Below are positions 1 to 5,299 of a DNA stretch of 22,606 nucleotides, in pieces; positions within the stretch are counted from its first letter, which is position 1; each line of letters begins with the position of its first letter. The notes below the pieces were generated by a model. The model saw nothing but the letters and a program-made list of their open reading frames with translations, did no database searches and was not told the origin of the DNA. The position numbers were made by a program, and so were the translations under genes. Location of the stretch: the IMG/VR virus record IMGVR_UViG_3300005563_000105, positions 1 to 22,606 of that record; one strand, given 5' to 3'. Source of the stretch: a virus.

Positions 1-1227
1 GCTCTAATCAGTCTATCCAATCTATCCGATGACAGAATGAGGGCCGCAAAGAATGGAAAATGGTGGGAAACAGAAGTTCAACGTGCGCTAGCAAATAATT
101 CAGCCGTCTATGCAGACAAACCAGAAATGGAAATCTTCCTAAAAGAATGGTTGAGTCTGATCGAATCAAAATCTGGTGAAAGAGGAATCTTTAACAGAGT
201 CGCAGCAAATAAGAAAGCAAAAGAAAATGGAAGAAGAAAATTTGAGGACTTTGAATTTGGTACAAATCCATGCGGAGAAATCATTCTTCGTTCATGCGGT
301 CTGTGCAATCTAACCGAAGTTGTCGTTCGCCCGGAAGATACTCTGGAAGACCTAAAGAGAAAAGTAGAACTAGCAACAATCCTAGGCACATTCCAATCTA
401 CATTGACAAACTTCAGATATGTTCGTTCTATTTGGAAGAAGAATGCAGAGGAAGAAAGATTGCTTGGAGTTTCAATGACTGGCATCATGGATCATCCTAT
501 CCTGTCAGGAAAAGAAGCCATGGAGGGATTTTCGGCTGACCAAACACTAGAATATTGGTTAAAATCATTGAAAGAACGTGCAGTAGAAACAAACAAGAAA
601 TGGGCTGAAAAACTAGGAATCAATCAATCCGTAGCAATCACTACAGTTAAGCCATCTGGAACAGTAAGTCAACTAGTAGATTCCGCATCCGGGATTCATC
701 CTCGCTATGCAAAATATTACACAAGAACTGTTCGTGCAGATAAGAAAGACCCATTGTCACTATTGATGAGAGATGCCGGAATTCCTTGTGAAGATGATGT
801 AACTAAGCCGGAATCAGTCTGGGTTTTCTCATTCCCACAAAAAGGTCCGGAAGGATCAACATATAGAACTGAAATGTCAGCAATTCAACAATTGGAGCAT
901 TATAGTGTATTCCAAAGATTCTGGTGTGAACACAACCCATCAATCACAGTCTACGTCAAGGACCATGAATGGCTTGATGTTGGTGCTTGGGTTTATCGTA
1001 ATTTTGACCTTATTGGTGGTGTATCTTTCCTACCATACTCTGACCACATTTATAAGCAAGCCCCTTATCAAGAGATTACGGAAGATGAATATAATGAAGC
1101 GGTAAAGAGTTTTCCAACAGTTGATTGGTCTGAAATCTCAACATATGAAAAAGAAGATGCAACAACAAGTAGTCATGATTTGAGTTGTAGTGCAGGCGTC
1201 TGTGAATTGGTGGACCTAACAAAATGA
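1..1227 (+). CDS. nrdJ: Adenosylcobalamin-dependent (class II) ribonucleoside-triphosphate reductase, C-terminal part; 5' end outside window
   Basis: It reduces ribonucleotides to deoxyribonucleotides for phage DNA synthesis, using B12 to create a thiyl radical. The reading frame is open from base 1 (in frame with an internal ATG at 37), so the gene starts upstream of the window. Numbering from that ATG, FGTNPCGEI carries C79 and E81, which match the radical cysteine and glutamate of the Lactobacillus leichmannii-type enzyme. C90 lies 11 residues after C79, the spacing of the redox-active partner cysteine in that family. The SGERGIFNR and KPSGTVSQL segments are also typical. The C-terminus ends in CSAGVC (C384, C389), the shuttle cysteine pair that re-reduces the active site. 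The first redox cysteine would lie upstream. No intein or intron interrupts the visible part. The family assignment is firm; the monomeric RTPR subtype is inferred from spacing. Confidence 0.93.
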   Translation, partial: ALISLSNLSDDRMRAAKNGKWWETEVQRALANNSAVYADKPEMEIFLKEWLSLIESKSGERGIFNRVAANKKAKENGRRKFEDFEFGTNPCGEIILRSCGLCNLTEVVVRPEDTLEDLKRKVELATILGTFQSTLTNFRYVRSIWKKNAEEERLLGVSMTGIMDHPILSGKEAMEGFSADQTLEYWLKSLKERAVETNKKWAEKLGINQSVAITTVKPSGTVSQLVDSASGIHPRYAKYYTRTVRADKKDPLSLLMRDAGIPCEDDVTKPESVWVFSFPQKGPEGSTYRTEMSAIQQLEHYSVFQRFWCEHNPSITVYVKDHEWLDVGAWVYRNFDLIGGVSFLPYSDHIYKQAPYQEITEDEYNEAVKSFPTVDWSEISTYEKEDATTSSHDLSCSAGVCELVDLTK

Positions 1228-1244
1228 TGTAGATAAATACCAAC

Positions 1245-1868
1245 ATGGAAGAAGAAAATCAAATCTATGTTGGTATTGATTACTCGATGAACAGTCCGGG
1301 TCTCTGTGTCTTGCACGGCAAGCACATTGACTTATACGGCTTCTTCAACAAGTACAAGGGGATTAATGGCAAATCATATGAGCTAGATGATGGTAGAATT
1401 CTGACATTGAACATCTATAGTAACGTAGAAACATTCAGCAGCCCCATAGATAGATTTGATACATTGGCTCGCAAAGTCCTATATGCACTAAATAAGATTG
1501 AGTTAGTCAATCCCGTTGTTTACATCGAAGGATATTCAATGGGATCGAGAGGACAAGTGTTTCATATCGCAGAAAATACTGCGGTTCTAAAGCACTATCT
1601 GTATAGATGTAACATGGAACCGACTGAGATTTCTCCAATGTCAATAAAGAAGTTTGCAGCCGGGTCTGGAAAAGCGTTGAAAGAAGATATGCATGATGCC
1701 TTTGTGAAGGAAACAGGTCTTGATCTAAAAGACTTGTTAACACCACACCGTAAACTTGGTAGCCCTGTGACTGATTTGGTAGATTCGTTTTGGATTGCCA
1801 AATATGCGGAGAAAGATTCGCAGGAAAGAAATGAACGTTCAAAAGAGCATCAAACTGAAGTCGTTTGA
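1245..1868 (+). CDS. RuvC-like Holliday-junction resolvase / RNase H-fold nuclease
   Basis: This is a predicted crossover-junction endonuclease of the RuvC superfamily, which would cut branched DNA during phage recombination, replication or packaging. Four acidic positions fit the fold: D12 in VGIDYSMNSPG at the end of strand 1, E95 in VYIEGYSMGSRGQ, and D177/D180 in VTDLVDSFWIAKY near the C-terminus. The ISPMSIKKFAAGSGKA segment (129-144) matches the loop and helix between the second and third catalytic elements, where RuvC proteins have a K-x-x-x-G-x-G-x-A-x-K-like motif. The length (207 aa) is close to that of bacterial RuvC. The start at 1245 follows the reductase stop by 17 nt and has no clear Shine-Dalgarno sequence. 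A TAAATAC motif sits 5 bases upstream. Its end overlaps the next gene. Confidence 0.8.
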   Translation: MEEENQIYVGIDYSMNSPGLCVLHGKHIDLYGFFNKYKGINGKSYELDDGRILTLNIYSNVETFSSPIDRFDTLARKVLYALNKIELVNPVVYIEGYSMGSRGQVFHIAENTAVLKHYLYRCNMEPTEISPMSIKKFAAGSGKALKEDMHDAFVKETGLDLKDLLTPHRKLGSPVTDLVDSFWIAKYAEKDSQERNERSKEHQTEVV

Positions 1869-2052
1869 TGAGTTAGAAAAAAATGGATGGACAATCCAAA
1901 TGTCCACCATGAATGACCATTATATTCTTTTCGTTATTAGATCAAAACAGTCCGGTCAGACAATAATTCGCTACTTTGATGACGAAGAAATAGCAAGGCA
2001 ATTCGTGGATGAAATCACCGAACTAGAAGCACAGGATGAGCATGACATATAA
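1831..2052 (+). CDS. Small hypothetical protein (73 aa)
   Basis: The function is unknown. The start at 1831 is chosen because AGGA lies five bases upstream (1822-1825); an in-frame ATG at 1795 deep inside the preceding gene has no such site. The product is short and ends in an acidic tail rich in D and E (EIARQFVDEITELEAQDEHDI). The middle reads as alternating beta strands (GWTIQM, HYILFVIRS, QTIIRYF), so a small alpha/beta domain is plausible. It overlaps the RuvC-like gene by 38 nt and is probably translated from the same message. No catalytic motif, signal peptide or membrane segment is visible. Confidence 0.6.
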   Translation: MNVQKSIKLKSFDELEKNGWTIQMSTMNDHYILFVIRSKQSGQTIIRYFDDEEIARQFVDEITELEAQDEHDI

Positions 2053-2055
2053 ATA
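2048..2055 (+). promoter_or_regulatory. T4 late promoter-like box TATAAATA
   Basis: The eight bases match the T4 late promoter consensus TATAAATA exactly and are followed by C, as in T4. The box overlaps the end of the preceding gene. It stands about 30 bases before the ATG at 2085, leaving room for a short leader holding the AGGAGA ribosome-binding site at 2072-2077. In T4 this box is read by the phage sigma factor gp55 with the sliding clamp; no such factor is in this window. The region is AT-rich, so a chance match is possible. Confidence 0.35.
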
Positions 2056-2084
2056 CATGTTCATATAAAATAGGAGAAATTAAC

Positions 2085-2219
2085 ATGGTAGGCACACTTT
2101 TAATCGTTGGTGCAGTCGTGGTAGTTGGTCTAGCTGTTTGGAAGAAAGATGTTTCTTTGCCACTTTTGATCCGCGCAAAGAATTGGGTTGTATCTAAAGT
2201 TTCTAAACCAAAGCAGTAA
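2085..2219 (+). CDS. Small one-pass membrane protein (44 aa)
   Basis: A 44-residue peptide whose first half is a hydrophobic helix (LLIVGAVVVVGLAVW, residues 5-19), followed by a basic amphipathic tail with seven lysines or arginines (WKKDVSLPLLIRAKNWVV...). This arrangement suggests an inner-membrane anchor with the basic end in the cytoplasm. The start is well supported: AGGAGA at 2072-2077 lies seven bases before the ATG. A TATAAATA box lies just upstream. The function is unknown; small phage membrane peptides of this type include lysis regulators and membrane-remodelling factors, but nothing specific supports either. Confidence 0.65.
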   Translation: MVGTLLIVGAVVVVGLAVWKKDVSLPLLIRAKNWVVSKVSKPKQ

Positions 2220-2245
2220 TAAAACACAATAAGGAATAATATACT

Positions 2246-2620
2246 ATGTGGGAAATCGCTCTAGGACTTGGTGTTGTAATTGGACTCATTCTATTTGCTT
2301 GGTGGGCATCTGGCGAAGAAGATAAAAGGTTAGCACAAGAAAATACAGATGAATTCAAAGCAATGATGAAGAAACAGCCCGAGGATGATCTATACGATAA
2401 TAGGGGTGTTTGGGAACCAGTTGTCGATCTTGACCCAACAGTACAAGATCATGTCTATGCACCATCCGTAATGACATATGAAAAGGTGGGTGAGCCCGTT
2501 CCAGTGCAAGCCATAATATTGACAACAACCTCTGATTCTGTTACAGGAGCAGACGTTCCACTGAAAAAACCTAGAAAACCTCGTAAATCCTCAAAAAAGT
2601 CCAAAAAATCAAGTAGTTAA
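2246..2620 (+). CDS. N-terminally membrane-anchored protein with lysine/serine-rich tail (124 aa)
   Basis: Residues 3-21 (EIALGLGVVIGLILFAWWA) form one membrane segment. An acidic stretch follows (GEEDKRLAQENTDEFKAMM), then a proline- and acid-containing middle, and a strongly basic, low-complexity end made of KKPRKPRK and repeated KKS/KSS units (about 105-124). The basic tail could bind nucleic acid or acidic lipid, which would tether DNA or RNA to the membrane; that is inference. The start has AGGA at 2232-2235. It follows the 44-aa membrane gene by 26 nt and is followed by a hairpin at 2640-2659. No homolog is recognised. Confidence 0.65.
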   Translation: MWEIALGLGVVIGLILFAWWASGEEDKRLAQENTDEFKAMMKKQPEDDLYDNRGVWEPVVDLDPTVQDHVYAPSVMTYEKVGEPVPVQAIILTTTSDSVTGADVPLKKPRKPRKSSKKSKKSSS

Positions 2621-2639
2621 GTATAAAGTGGCAATATTG

Positions 2640-2659
2640 GGAGCATCTTCGGATGCTCC
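2640..2659 (+). terminator. UUCG-tetraloop hairpin, probable terminator
   Basis: A perfect 8-bp stem (GGAGCATC / GATGCTCC) is closed by the extra-stable TTCG tetraloop, 20 bases after the stop at 2620. The tail (TGTTGCTTTG) is T-rich but not a clean T run, so termination may be partial. The -35 box of the next promoter starts two bases after the stem. Confidence 0.6.
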
Positions 2660-2661
2660 TG

Positions 2662-2690
2662 TTGCTTTGTGGGATTGTTTCGTGTATAAT
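2662..2690 (+). promoter_or_regulatory. Sigma70-type promoter, TTGCTT-17-TATAAT
   Basis: The -35 box TTGCTT (2662-2667) and a perfect -10 box TATAAT (2685-2690) are separated by 17 bases. Transcription should begin near 2697, only about six bases before the ATG at 2703. The promoter abuts the hairpin at 2640-2659, so upstream transcription would end or pause just where this unit begins. Confidence 0.75.
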
Positions 2691-2702
2691 GCTCGCACCA
2701 AC

Positions 2703-2831
2703 ATGAAAGAATGTGACATGCCCAAATATTCCGCCGATGGCGCCCTGATTACCTACAACCCTCTTGATCTGAAACTAATCAGCAAAGGGGTTGTTCTGCA
2801 ACCTCTTAGCACTGAAGCTGAAAAAAATTGA
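2703..2831 (+). CDS. Short hypothetical ORF (42 aa), likely the 5' part of a gene frameshifted at A7
   Basis: The 42-aa product starts MKECDMPKYSADGALITYNP and ends at TGA 2829-2831, directly after seven A residues (2821-2827). An in-frame GTG at 2628 is rejected because it would place the coding region across the terminator hairpin and promoter. The ATG at 2718 is an alternative start; neither has a good Shine-Dalgarno sequence. If one A of the run were absent, or the ribosome shifted there, this frame would continue as ...STEAEKIEKLREET... into the ORF ending at 3213. The two ORFs are therefore probably one gene. Function is unknown. Confidence 0.5.
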   Translation: MKECDMPKYSADGALITYNPLDLKLISKGVVLQPLSTEAEKN

Positions 2832-3213
2832 AAAGCTTCGGGAGGAAACGAAAGAGAAATATTCCGGAATTCTAGGAAAGAAGTATGCAATCATCTTCTA
2901 CGAAATCACAGAGAAAGAGTTAGTAGTAACTGAATTTTTCAGGGCTGTCCTGATCGATCCTGAATTCTACATTCACAATCTGTATTTTAAGCATGGAATT
3001 ATGGCTGCTGCTGTAGACGAATTCACGTTGAATGAAAACTGGAAGTCGAAAGCAGAACGAGAAACAGACGAAGGACTTTTTTGCAGGTTGGTAGAATTTA
3101 CCCATATGTTTTGGGGAAAGATTACGAACCTGTTGCCGCAGGCAACACCGGAGTATTTTCGTATCATGAAAGAAACAATCGAACGATTCAATGACATGAA
3201 GAAAGGGAACTAA
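2791..3213 (+). CDS. Hypothetical protein, probable 3' part of a frameshifted gene
   Basis: This open frame reads as a well-formed soluble protein (for example KKYAIIFYEITEKELVVTEF and GLFCRLVEFTHMFWGKI), but it has no credible start. Its first in-frame ATG lies about 69 codons in. The only upstream candidates are a TTG at 2791 and CTG codons without ribosome-binding sites. It runs in the +1 frame relative to the 42-aa ORF, and the two join smoothly at the A7 run at 2821-2827. Real translation probably begins at 2703 or 2718 and crosses that run, or the run is a sequencing or assembly error. The next gene follows three bases after its stop. Function is unknown. Confidence 0.55.
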   Translation: MFCNLLALKLKKIEKLREETKEKYSGILGKKYAIIFYEITEKELVVTEFFRAVLIDPEFYIHNLYFKHGIMAAAVDEFTLNENWKSKAERETDEGLFCRLVEFTHMFWGKITNLLPQATPEYFRIMKETIERFNDMKKGN

Positions 3214-3216
3214 ATA

Positions 3217-3834
3217 ATGCTAGATCAATTGAAACACCTTATGAAGGGCTGGACTGCGAAAGAAGGTGCTGTCTATACCAAGGACGAACTGAAACAAATT
3301 CTGTCGAATGGAGTTTCGTATGTTCTGTTCAATAAAGTAGATGGTTCGCTGCGCCCTATGTATTGCACACTAGACCCGCAATTTCTTCCGCAGCGTGAAC
3401 CAACCGAAAGAACTGTTGCGGACAATCCGGACGTTCTTCGCGTCTATGACATGGATGTTGAGGATTGGCGTTCTTTTAGGGTCGCTAGCGTAGTCAGAAT
3501 CGTTCATCGTGAAGTTAATGCTGTTAGCGAAGAAACGAATCGCCCGCTTGTAAGTAATGAGGATGTTTCTGGTGTTGTTAGTGATCTTGCATTAGGAGCG
3601 TTGTTGGCTAGCGGTTCTGACCCTGTCATGACTACTGATAGCGGTCCCGTTTTTGTCGGAGGTGGTGGAACTTTTGACGGAGGTGGCGCAAGTGGGGATT
3701 GGCAAGCGGGAGAAGAAAAATCGAACAGTGACAGTGGAAATCAAGAATCCAGTGATTCTTGTTCTTCCTCTGACTCTAGTTCGGATAGTTCTAGCTCTGA
3801 TTCATCGTCGTCATCGTCGTCGGACAGCGAATAA
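3217..3834 (+). CDS. SH3 beta-barrel (DUF2693-like) protein with glycine motif and Ser/Asp-rich acidic tail
   Basis: Residues about 12-97 match the pattern of the DUF2693 / SH3-barrel family of phage and bacterial small proteins: VSYVLFNKVDGSLRPMYCTL, then NPDVLRVYDMDVEDWRSFRVASVVRI. These domains are thought to bind partners, but the function is not established. After a linker, residues 148-162 form a GGGGTFDGGGASGDW motif like the C-termini of TPM-domain membrane-associated proteins. Residues about 169-205 are almost only S and D, with some N and E: a disordered, strongly acidic tail. Such a tail could mimic DNA or bind basic proteins, which is inference. The start at 3217 has AAAGGGA upstream. 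The serine codons are mixed (tct, agt, tcg, tca, tcc), so the repeat is selected at the protein level rather than being a DNA microsatellite. Confidence 0.72.
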   Translation: MLDQLKHLMKGWTAKEGAVYTKDELKQILSNGVSYVLFNKVDGSLRPMYCTLDPQFLPQREPTERTVADNPDVLRVYDMDVEDWRSFRVASVVRIVHREVNAVSEETNRPLVSNEDVSGVVSDLALGALLASGSDPVMTTDSGPVFVGGGGTFDGGGASGDWQAGEEKSNSDSGNQESSDSCSSSDSSSDSSSSDSSSSSSSDSE

Positions 3835-3849
3835 CGACAACAAACAAAA

Positions 3850-3924
3850 GCCCGGTTAGTTCAATGGTAGAACGCTGTCCTTACACGGCAGGCGTAGAGG
3901 GTTCGATTCCTTCACCGGGTACCA
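3850..3924 (+). tRNA. tRNA-Val (anticodon UAC)
   Basis: The full cloverleaf is readable. The acceptor stem GCCCGGT pairs with ACCGGGT (one G-U). The D-stem is GTTC/GAAC, and the anticodon stem CTGTC/GGCAG encloses the loop CTTACAC. The T-arm is GAGGG-TTCGATT-CCTTC. Discriminator A and an encoded CCA follow (3922-3924). The anticodon TAC reads GUA valine codons. Its encoded CCA and its place in a cluster are typical of phage tRNAs. Confidence 0.93.
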
Positions 3925-3935
3925 CATACACACAC

Positions 3936-3964
3936 TTGACATTTGCCAAATACTGTGCTAGAAT
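3936..3964 (+). promoter_or_regulatory. Sigma70-type promoter, TTGACA-17-TAGAAT
   Basis: A perfect -35 box (3936-3941) and near-consensus -10 box (3959-3964) lie 17 bases apart, directly after the tRNA-Val gene. They give a leader of about 30 bases to the GTG start at 4000. A 7-bp inverted repeat, TGACATT (3937-3943) and AATGTCA (3962-3968), has one arm on each box, so a dimeric regulator could cover the promoter. The spacer also holds ATTTGCCAAAT, a short palindrome. Confidence 0.85.
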
Positions 3965-3999
3965 GTCAGTTCTTTACACACTAAAAATGGAGTATTATC

Positions 4000-4287
4000 G
4001 TGGCTGATATGCCTAAGCAAGAACTTCAGAATCCTTCCGTCGGTTCCAAGAAACTGCAACCTTGGGAAGTGATTTCGAATGATGTGAACGTTTCCAAGAT
4101 GGAAGGTGGCGCTTGGAAGAAAAACGTGATCAAGAAAAAGGGCAAGGGTTCGCAAACGACTGGTCGCCAGAAGGGTATTCGTCCGTCTGCGCTCCAGAAG
4201 TCGATGTGCCGCAGAAATCGTTCCTATAAAGACCCGCTGTATGTGCCCGTGATGAATTCGCTGGGTCAACGCAAAGGGAAGCAATAA
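4000..4287 (+). CDS. Small very basic hypothetical protein (95 aa)
   Basis: The protein is rich in lysine and arginine, especially in residues 40-73 (WKKNVIKKKGKGSQTTGRQK onward) and near CRRNRSYK, so it probably binds nucleic acid or an acidic partner. No named domain is recognised. The GTG start at 4000 is preferred over the ATG at 4009 because GGAG at 3989-3992 lies seven bases before it. It is the first gene behind the strong promoter at 3936-3964 and is therefore likely made early and abundantly. A small membrane gene follows immediately. Its position between tRNA genes and its charge are compatible with a role on RNA, but nothing proves it. Confidence 0.7.
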   Translation: MADMPKQELQNPSVGSKKLQPWEVISNDVNVSKMEGGAWKKNVIKKKGKGSQTTGRQKGIRPSALQKSMCRRNRSYKDPLYVPVMNSLGQRKGKQ

Positions 4288-4288
4288 T

Positions 4289-4468
4289 ATGGACAATATT
4301 GTTTGTTTTTTTATTGGTGTTATCTTTTCCCTTATCCTTATGATCCCTGTTGTTGACTCTAAATTCGAAAGCGGACAAATCTCTGTCTCTAGTGGGCAGT
4401 CAGTCTGCAAGCTTGTGGAGAATCAAGACAAGACAACTCATTGGGCTTGTGCCTTCGTAAATAAATAA
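4289..4468 (+). CDS. Small membrane or exported protein (59 aa)
   Basis: Residues 4-21 (IVCFFIGVIFSLILMIPV) form a hydrophobic segment that could be a membrane anchor or uncleaved signal. The remainder (SKFESGQISVSSGQ onward) is polar with two cysteines (QSVCKLVENQDKTTHWACAF) that could pair in the periplasm. The start at 4289 follows the previous stop by one base and has AAAGGGA about nine bases upstream. The stop lies seven bases before the next tRNA gene. Function is unknown. Confidence 0.62.
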   Translation: MDNIVCFFIGVIFSLILMIPVVDSKFESGQISVSSGQSVCKLVENQDKTTHWACAFVNK

Positions 4469-4475
4469 GGAATAT

Positions 4476-4573
4476 ACTCCCGTAGTTTAGCGGCAAAACA
4501 CCCGGCTTATAACCGGCACATAGTGGCTCTAGATTGGGGCACGTCGGTGGTTCGAATCCACCCGGGAGTACCA
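4476..4573 (+). tRNA. tRNA-Ile-like gene (anticodon UAU) with abnormally long variable region
   Basis: The acceptor stem ACTCCCG/CGGGAGT is perfect. The D-stem GTTT/AAAC is perfect with a GG-containing loop. The anticodon arm CCCGG-CTTATAA-CCGGC has one C-C mismatch at its base and shows TAT at 4508-4510. The T-arm GGTGG-TTCGAAT-CCACC is perfect, followed by A and an encoded CCA. Positions 8-9 (TA) and the 4-bp D-stem are class I features. However, 28 bases separate the anticodon stem from the T-stem (4518-4545) instead of about five. They can fold as a 7-bp arm with one mismatch (4523-4529 with 4536-4542). Alternatively they are an insertion: GGCAC occurs at 4515-4519 and again at 4538-4542, and removing one 23-base unit leaves a normal class I tRNA. 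Confidence 0.75.
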
Positions 4574-4583
4574 TTTTCAATAT

Positions 4584-4666
4584 CCTACTCTGGCCGAAAG
4601 GTGAGGCGCCGTCTTGATAAGGCGGGTCGAAAGACAATGGAGGTTCGAGTCCTCCGGGTAGGACCA
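4584..4666 (+). tRNA. Class II tRNA with apparent anticodon GAU
   Basis: The acceptor stem CCTACTC/GGGTAGG has one G-U pair. Positions 8-9 are TG. The 3-bp D-stem GCC/GGC has the loop GAAAGGTGA, typical of Ser, Leu and Tyr tRNAs. The anticodon arm is CCGTC-TTGATAA-GGCGG, the variable region contains a GTC-GAAA-GAC hairpin, and the T-arm is GGAGG-TTCGAGT-CCTCC, followed by A and CCA. The central loop triplet is GAT (4616-4618), which would read AUC isoleucine codons, yet isoleucine tRNAs are normally class I. A one-base shift of the loop would give TGA (serine), but the stem then pairs poorly, and serine tRNAs normally have G before CCA. The amino-acid identity is therefore uncertain. Confidence 0.7.
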
Positions 4667-4678
4667 CTTTTATCTAAT

Positions 4679-4753
4679 GCCGCTATCGTTCAATGGATAG
4701 GACCCGGTTCTCCTAAAGCCGAGACACAAGTTCGAATCTTGTTAGCGGTACCA
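4679..4753 (+). tRNA. tRNA-Arg (anticodon CCU)
   Basis: The cloverleaf is complete. The acceptor stem is GCCGCTA/TAGCGGT (one G-U), and the D-stem GTTC/GGAC has a GG loop. The anticodon arm is CGGTT-CTCCTAA-AGCCG with CCT at 4712-4714, and the T-arm is ACAAG-TTCGAAT-CTTGT. A and an encoded CCA follow. It reads the AGG arginine codon, which is rare in many proteobacteria; supplying tRNAs for host-rare codons is a usual reason for phages to carry them. Confidence 0.92.
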
Positions 4754-4802
4754 GAAAATCGAATCTGTATAAGTAATAGTACATGAAAATGGAGGTTCGA
4801 TT

Positions 4803-5294
4803 ATGAATATTCAATGTCCAAACTGCAAGAAAGATTTTGTCTCTGCTAAAAAACATAATTATACACCCAAATTTTGCTCTAGGAGTTGTGCAAATAAAAG
4901 AATATTTTCCGAACAAACAAAAAACAAAATGTCTGAAGGATTTAAACAATGGTGGAAAAATACTTCAGATGAAGATCGAGAATTGTGGAGAAAGTCTAGT
5001 AAAAGTCAGGAAGTTATAAACAAAATTAAAGAAACAAAGAATAGAAATGCAAATGAAGTTCCTTGGGATGATATATGTTTGGCTAGCAAAAAGCGTAGAG
5101 TAAGAAAAGAACAAAATTATGAGTGTTTATTGTGCAAAACATCTATGTGGTGTGGAAAAAAATTGATATTGGAGGTTGACCACATCGATGGAAATGTAGA
5201 AAATAATTCTAGACAAAATCTAAGAGGTTTGTGCCCTAATTGCCACAGCCAAACACCAACATGGCGTAAAGCACACAGAAACAAAAGGAAGTGA
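4803..5294 (+). CDS. HNH homing endonuclease with N-terminal zinc finger
   Basis: This is a free-standing HNH nuclease, a mobile gene type common in phages. An N-terminal C-x2-C...C-x3-C cluster (C5, C8, C25, C29) looks like a zinc-binding DNA-recognition finger. A lysine-rich linker follows. The HNH core at about 105-153 has C108/C111, the catalytic D126-H127 in EVDHIDGN, N139 in RQNLRGLC, and C144-x2-C147-H148. GGAGG seven bases before the ATG supports the start. The gene is visibly more AT-rich, with many AAA and AAT codons, than the genes around it. It sits immediately behind the tRNA genes, as expected for a recent insertion. A role in intron homing cannot be shown, since no intron is visible here. 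Confidence 0.9.
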   Translation: MNIQCPNCKKDFVSAKKHNYTPKFCSRSCANKRIFSEQTKNKMSEGFKQWWKNTSDEDRELWRKSSKSQEVINKIKETKNRNANEVPWDDICLASKKRRVRKEQNYECLLCKTSMWCGKKLILEVDHIDGNVENNSRQNLRGLCPNCHSQTPTWRKAHRNKRK

Positions 5295-5299
5295 TTATC

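Noticed and set aside
2628-2702. Upstream GTG start for the gene at 2703
   Set aside because: The extra codons would cover the UUCG hairpin and both promoter boxes, so they would not be in the transcript.
3720-3834. DNA microsatellite at the Ser/Asp tail
   Set aside because: Serine is written with several different codons, so the repetition is in the protein and not a simple DNA repeat.
4389-4667. 92-codon open frame on the minus strand, with a repeated VLPGGxEPP pattern
   Set aside because: It is the antisense of two tRNA genes. VLPGGFEPPT is a well-known false protein pattern that arises from the T-arms of tRNA genes.
4523-4786. 87-codon open frame on the plus strand
   Set aside because: It runs through three tRNA genes and has no ribosome-binding site; the RNA structures explain the sequence.
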